From Methanobacterium sp. (GTDB lineage Archaea > Methanobacteriota > Methanobacteria > Methanobacteriales > Methanobacteriaceae), in assembly GCA_028682985.1 (NCBI GenBank), contig JAJRAE010000064.1, positions 1-8,613 of the forward strand: a stretch of DNA of 8,613 nt, given 5' to 3'. The number at the start of each line of letters is the position of its first letter. The first letter of the stretch is position 1. The position numbers and the translations under genes were made by a program. Below are positions 6,015 to 8,613 of this stretch, piece after piece. Under the pieces are notes generated by a model, which saw only the letters and a program-made list of their open reading frames with translations, was not told the origin of the DNA and did not search any database.

Positions 6015-6626
6015 TTATAAATGAAACCGTTTTACAAAGAAAATTAAAAAGTAAACCAGGGAACTGTATTCAGGAGTGATGAATGCCAGTCCAGCGGCTA
6101 TCAAAGCGCAGAAAGGTAAAGACAAATTTACTGTTCTGCGAGATTTTAAGAAATCCTGGTCAACTGTATGATCTAAGAAGTTATGTTTAACTGCGTAATG
6201 CCAATTCAAATTGTATAATACTCCTATTAAAAATAGATTGATATCAAAAAAAACCATAGACACAGTAAGATAACCATAATCACCCACCAAATTGGTGGAG
6301 AATGGAACCAGAGCCACCAGAAGAAGCCAAAAAACATTTATCCATAACAGTTTCTGATCAGTTTTTGTAATCAAATTGAATTGAGTGTGATTGATTCTCC
6401 AGAATGTGGCCAGTAGGATGAAACTTAAGATATAGATAAAAAATTGGGGTGCCATCCGAATGAGAACATCCAGAATCTGTTCATTAGTAGCAGGATAAGG
6501 TATTTGGGGGACGTTAAGACTCAACACCAGAAGAGTCATGGCAATTGCAAAAATACCGTCAACTAAAGTTTCAATCCGCTTAGTACTCATTGGAATATTT
6601 TTATCTTTAGTATTAATGGATTTCAT
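6015..6626 (-). CDS. TMEM175/DUF1211-family putative potassium channel
   Basis: 203-residue membrane protein with six hydrophobic segments (about 22-40, 55-76, 92-110, 117-138, 166-183, 186-198), which fits a single TMEM175 repeat; prokaryotic family members assemble as tetrameric K+ channels. The first helix R-I-E-T-L-V-D-G-I-F-A-I-A-M-T-L (17-32) matches the family signature, but the canonical RxxxFSD reads RxxxLVD: Arg17 and Asp23 are kept and Phe-Ser is replaced by Leu-Val. Other family-like stretches are FWRINHTQF (75-83) and the WINVFWLLLVALVPF segment. The start is uncertain: the ATG at 6626 has AGGA only 2 bases before it, while Met13 (6590) gives an N-terminus close to the motif but lacks a ribosome site. 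It starts 35 bp after the DUF362 stop and may be read through from that operon. A role in K+ balance or membrane potential is inferred from family only. Confidence 0.82.
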   Translation of the reverse strand: MKSINTKDKNIPMSTKRIETLVDGIFAIAMTLLVLSLNVPQIPYPATNEQILDVLIRMAPQFFIYILSFILLATFWRINHTQFNLITKTDQKLLWINVFWLLLVALVPFSTNLVGDYGYLTVSMVFFDINLFLIGVLYNLNWHYAVKHNFLDHTVDQDFLKSRRTVNLSLPFCALIAAGLAFITPEYSSLVYFLIFFVKRFHL

Positions 6627-6661
6627 TTTCCTAATTAAATTTTGTTTAACTTAATTCTTAA

Positions 6662-7771
6662 TTAATGATCTATTTTTATTAAATCATAGTCCATGGAGCC
6701 TAGACCTATTTTTTCGGCATATTTAAGCTGAGTTAGTCCATCCACTTTTCCCCATACTCCTTTAAATTTATCTGCATTTTCTTCATGGTTATGGTGGAGC
6801 ATGGAATCTTTAAATCCTTTTTGCTGGTTCACCAGGTTGTAACTGGCATGATCAAGTGCTACTGGATCTTTAGATGCCAGTATACCAATATCCGGTACCA
6901 ACGGGGCATCACTCCAGGTTACACAGTCGCAGTCAGGTGTGATGTTTAGGAGGAAATTCATATAACCAACCTTTCCCCTTTTATCCTGAACTGCGCCGTA
7001 AGCGTATTCCATCATCCTCTCCATAAACGGTTGCATATCATCCCAGTTCAGTTTAATTGCGGAGTCCGGGCAGATTTCCAGGCAGTGGCTGCATCCGATG
7101 CACATATCATAGTCTATCTGAGAACTCTCATTCTTCATGTACATAGCATATACTGGGCATTCACCCACACATACACCGCAGGCTGAGCAGGAGTCGGATA
7201 TTATTGGTTTAGCACATTCATGCTGTTCTATTTTTCCCGGGGCCGCGGCACATCCCATGGCCAGATTTTTAAGAGCACCTCCAAAACCACTCATGGGATG
7301 CCCCTTAAAATGGGATAAAACCAGCATACTGTCAGCGCTTAGTATATCTCCGGCTATTTTAACTTCTTTAAAATGTTCCAGATCAACCTCTACTTCATTC
7401 CAGTTCTCCCCCTGGAGTCCGTCTGCAATGATCAAAGGAGCACCCACCACTGCATAATCAAATCCGTGGATTATGGCTGTTTCAAGATGCTGTACAGAAT
7501 TATGTCTGCTGCCGTAATAAAGGGTGTTTGTATCTGTTAGAAATGGTTTTCCCATGTTTTCGGTTATTTTTTCAACCAATGGCCTTATAAATAACGGTTG
7601 AATAAACGAATCGTTTCCTGCTTCTCCAAAATGTATTTTTACCGCTGTTAAACCGTTACGCTCCACTGTGCTTTGGAGGCTGCTTTCATCAAATAACCTT
7701 TTGATTTTATTTACTTTGTTTTCGTTGGGATTTCTTGATCTTAAATCAGCGAAATATACTTCACTGGACAT
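6662..7771 (-). CDS. DUF362 protein with two 4Fe-4S ferredoxin motifs
   Basis: 369 residues, apparently cytoplasmic. The DUF362 core spans the N-terminal half and part of the C-terminus: KIHFGE (45-50), LSHFKGHPMSGFGGALKNL (152-170) and the C-terminal IGILASKDPVALD (295-307). Inserted in it is a ferredoxin module with two complete CxxCxxCxxxCP motifs, Cys195/198/201/205 and Cys224/227/230/234. Further cysteines are Cys174 and Cys186 before the module and a Cys-Asp-Cys pair (281, 283) after it; a HHNH cluster lies at 326-329. The family is widespread in methanogens and clostridia, and I know of no firmly assigned reaction; a redox or electron-transfer role is inferred from the clusters. Its ATG overlaps the preceding TAA by one base (TAATG), with GGGGGA about 8 bases upstream inside the previous gene. 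This is strong evidence of translational coupling to the TIM-barrel protein. Confidence 0.9.
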   Translation of the reverse strand: MSSEVYFADLRSRNPNENKVNKIKRLFDESSLQSTVERNGLTAVKIHFGEAGNDSFIQPLFIRPLVEKITENMGKPFLTDTNTLYYGSRHNSVQHLETAIIHGFDYAVVGAPLIIADGLQGENWNEVEVDLEHFKEVKIAGDILSADSMLVLSHFKGHPMSGFGGALKNLAMGCAAAPGKIEQHECAKPIISDSCSACGVCVGECPVYAMYMKNESSQIDYDMCIGCSHCLEICPDSAIKLNWDDMQPFMERMMEYAYGAVQDKRGKVGYMNFLLNITPDCDCVTWSDAPLVPDIGILASKDPVALDHASYNLVNQQKGFKDSMLHHNHEENADKFKGVWGKVDGLTQLKYAEKIGLGSMDYDLIKIDH

Positions 7772-8532
7772 TATTTATTCCCCCTACAGTTCATGAAGAC
7801 TTCTCTGCTTTTTAAGACATTCTGATAATTGTTAAGTTCAATTATTACTTTATCTATTTCATTCAAGAGTTTTAAATTTATATTTCCCTCTCCCAGGCTG
7901 AGGTGCTGATCCTTATCACCGTTATTATCACTTAAATGGTAGTAACAGATATCTTCCATGGCCAGGAATGGTTTAATATCCCCATTTGTATTGGCATGCC
8001 CCAGATCAATAGTTGCCTGGGCACCGGTTTCCCTTATGAAATGAGAATGCTCCTCCACATTGTTGCAGAAATAGGCATATCTGTTGGGCATGTTCTCCAC
8101 TGATAAGATAACCCCCTGATCTTCAGCATATTCGTTGGCTTGGGTGAGTGTTTCCAATGCATAATATTTCCCCATATCCCTGATTCGATCTTCAAGCCTA
8201 TGTATCATACCCGGATGGACGGTTATAGCCAGGCCCCCAATTTTAACCGCCATGTCAACTGTTTCCTTTATCTGAATTAAAGCTTCTTCCCTCATGCCCT
8301 GATTGAGGCTGGCTGGATTCATATCAATGGTGGGAGCATGTAGGTAATTATCTATATCATAGGATTCAAATATCTGGAAAACCTCTATATCAAAGCTTAA
8401 TGCTGTTCTGGGCCATGTGTGTGGGCCTTCGCACAGTATCTCCATCATGTTAAATCCATCTTTTGAAGCTGTCTCTAACCATTCTTCAAATGATTTCATA
8501 AATAATGAGAGGGTGGTAAAACCTATTTTCAT
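7771..8532 (-). CDS. TIM-barrel protein of the endonuclease IV / sugar phosphate isomerase family
   Basis: 253-residue AP-endonuclease-2/xylose-isomerase-like TIM barrel. Every metal-ligand position of E. coli endonuclease IV seems to have a counterpart: His65 (LHAP), His106 (TVHPG), Glu146 (SVENMP), Asp176 and His179 (TIDLGHAN), His199 (YYHLSDN), Asp208 and His210 (DKDQH), and Glu232 (VIIEL). The segment HLSLGEGNI at 210-218 is close to the endonuclease IV signature. It is shorter than endonuclease IV (about 285 residues) and lacks an obvious DNA-binding extension. The product may therefore be a metal-dependent isomerase, epimerase or hydrolase instead, and the substrate is unknown. GGAG 7 bases before the ATG at 8532 supports the start. 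It is the first gene of a unit with the DUF362 gene, which it overlaps by one base, so both products are likely needed together. Confidence 0.85.
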   Translation of the reverse strand: MKIGFTTLSLFMKSFEEWLETASKDGFNMMEILCEGPHTWPRTALSFDIEVFQIFESYDIDNYLHAPTIDMNPASLNQGMREEALIQIKETVDMAVKIGGLAITVHPGMIHRLEDRIRDMGKYYALETLTQANEYAEDQGVILSVENMPNRYAYFCNNVEEHSHFIRETGAQATIDLGHANTNGDIKPFLAMEDICYYHLSDNNGDKDQHLSLGEGNINLKLLNEIDKVIIELNNYQNVLKSREVFMNCRGNK

Positions 8533-8613
8533 TTATAAACTCCTGATTTTATTTATTTACATGCCTTTATATTCTTTTAATTTTTGATTCTATAAATATT
8601 CTATTTAACGATA
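8533..8613 (-). promoter_or_regulatory. Putative promoter of the TIM-barrel/DUF362 operon
   Basis: On the minus strand, AATATTTATA (complement of 8591-8600) is a good archaeal TATA box. Transcription would begin near 8569, giving a leader of about 36 bases with CAGGAG just upstream of the ATG. The leader also contains a start-stop ATGTAA at about 8558-8553, which is probably chance. No other gene is seen between 8533 and the window edge. Confidence 0.5.

Noticed and set aside
7137..7457. Plus-strand reading frame of 106 codons opposite the DUF362 gene
   Set aside because: It covers the reverse complement of the ferredoxin cysteine motifs, so constraint on the real gene explains the open frame.
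8553..8558. ATGTAA start-stop element in the leader of the TIM-barrel gene
   Set aside because: No ribosome site is evident before it, and a 6-base match is expected by chance in AT-rich DNA.

Overview
The window looks like chromosome from a mesophilic methanogenic archaeon, most likely Methanobacterium or a close relative in the Methanobacteriales. The reasons are AT-rich DNA, archaeal TATA-like boxes about 20-30 bp before likely transcription starts, GGAG/AGGTG ribosome sites, and archaea-typical proteins: a GatA amidase, an AF1665-like alanine dehydrogenase, an MJ0968-like soluble P-ATPase-type phosphatase and a DUF362 iron-sulfur protein. The genus is an inference from family resemblance; no rRNA gene is present.

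Left part (1-3176, all minus strand). A membrane acyltransferase-like protein (HGSNAT/DUF1624) lies furthest upstream. After a 150-bp gap with a TATA-like box comes gatA, the amidase subunit of the tRNA amidotransferase. Forty-two bases after gatA starts a gene that leaves the window at base 1. It has a CobB/CobQ-type glutamine amidotransferase domain at its N-terminus and then the beginning of what looks like a P-loop, the reverse of the order in CobB and CobQ.

Middle (3177-5866, plus strand). A 127-bp divergent promoter region leads into an alanine dehydrogenase/ornithine cyclodeaminase family gene and, 10 bp later, a LysE-family exporter; the pair suggests amino or imino acid metabolism plus export. 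A TATA-like box then precedes a HAD-family protein resembling the phosphorylation domain of P-type ATPases without a membrane part. A 148-bp convergent spacer follows, with a strong hairpin and T-run terminator built from two copies of a near-palindromic 12-mer.

Right part (6015-8532, minus strand). A TIM-barrel protein that keeps the counterparts of all nine zinc ligands of endonuclease IV is joined by a TAATG stop/start overlap to a DUF362 protein with two 4Fe-4S motifs. Thirty-five bases further on is a six-helix TMEM175-like putative potassium channel. The first two genes are almost certainly one translationally coupled unit of unknown function.

There are no rRNA or tRNA genes, insertion sequences, CRISPR arrays or phage genes. 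Most of the window is ordinary methanogen chromosome. The best leads for something new are the permuted amidotransferase/NTPase, the TIM-barrel/DUF362 pair and the MJ0968-like phosphatase.
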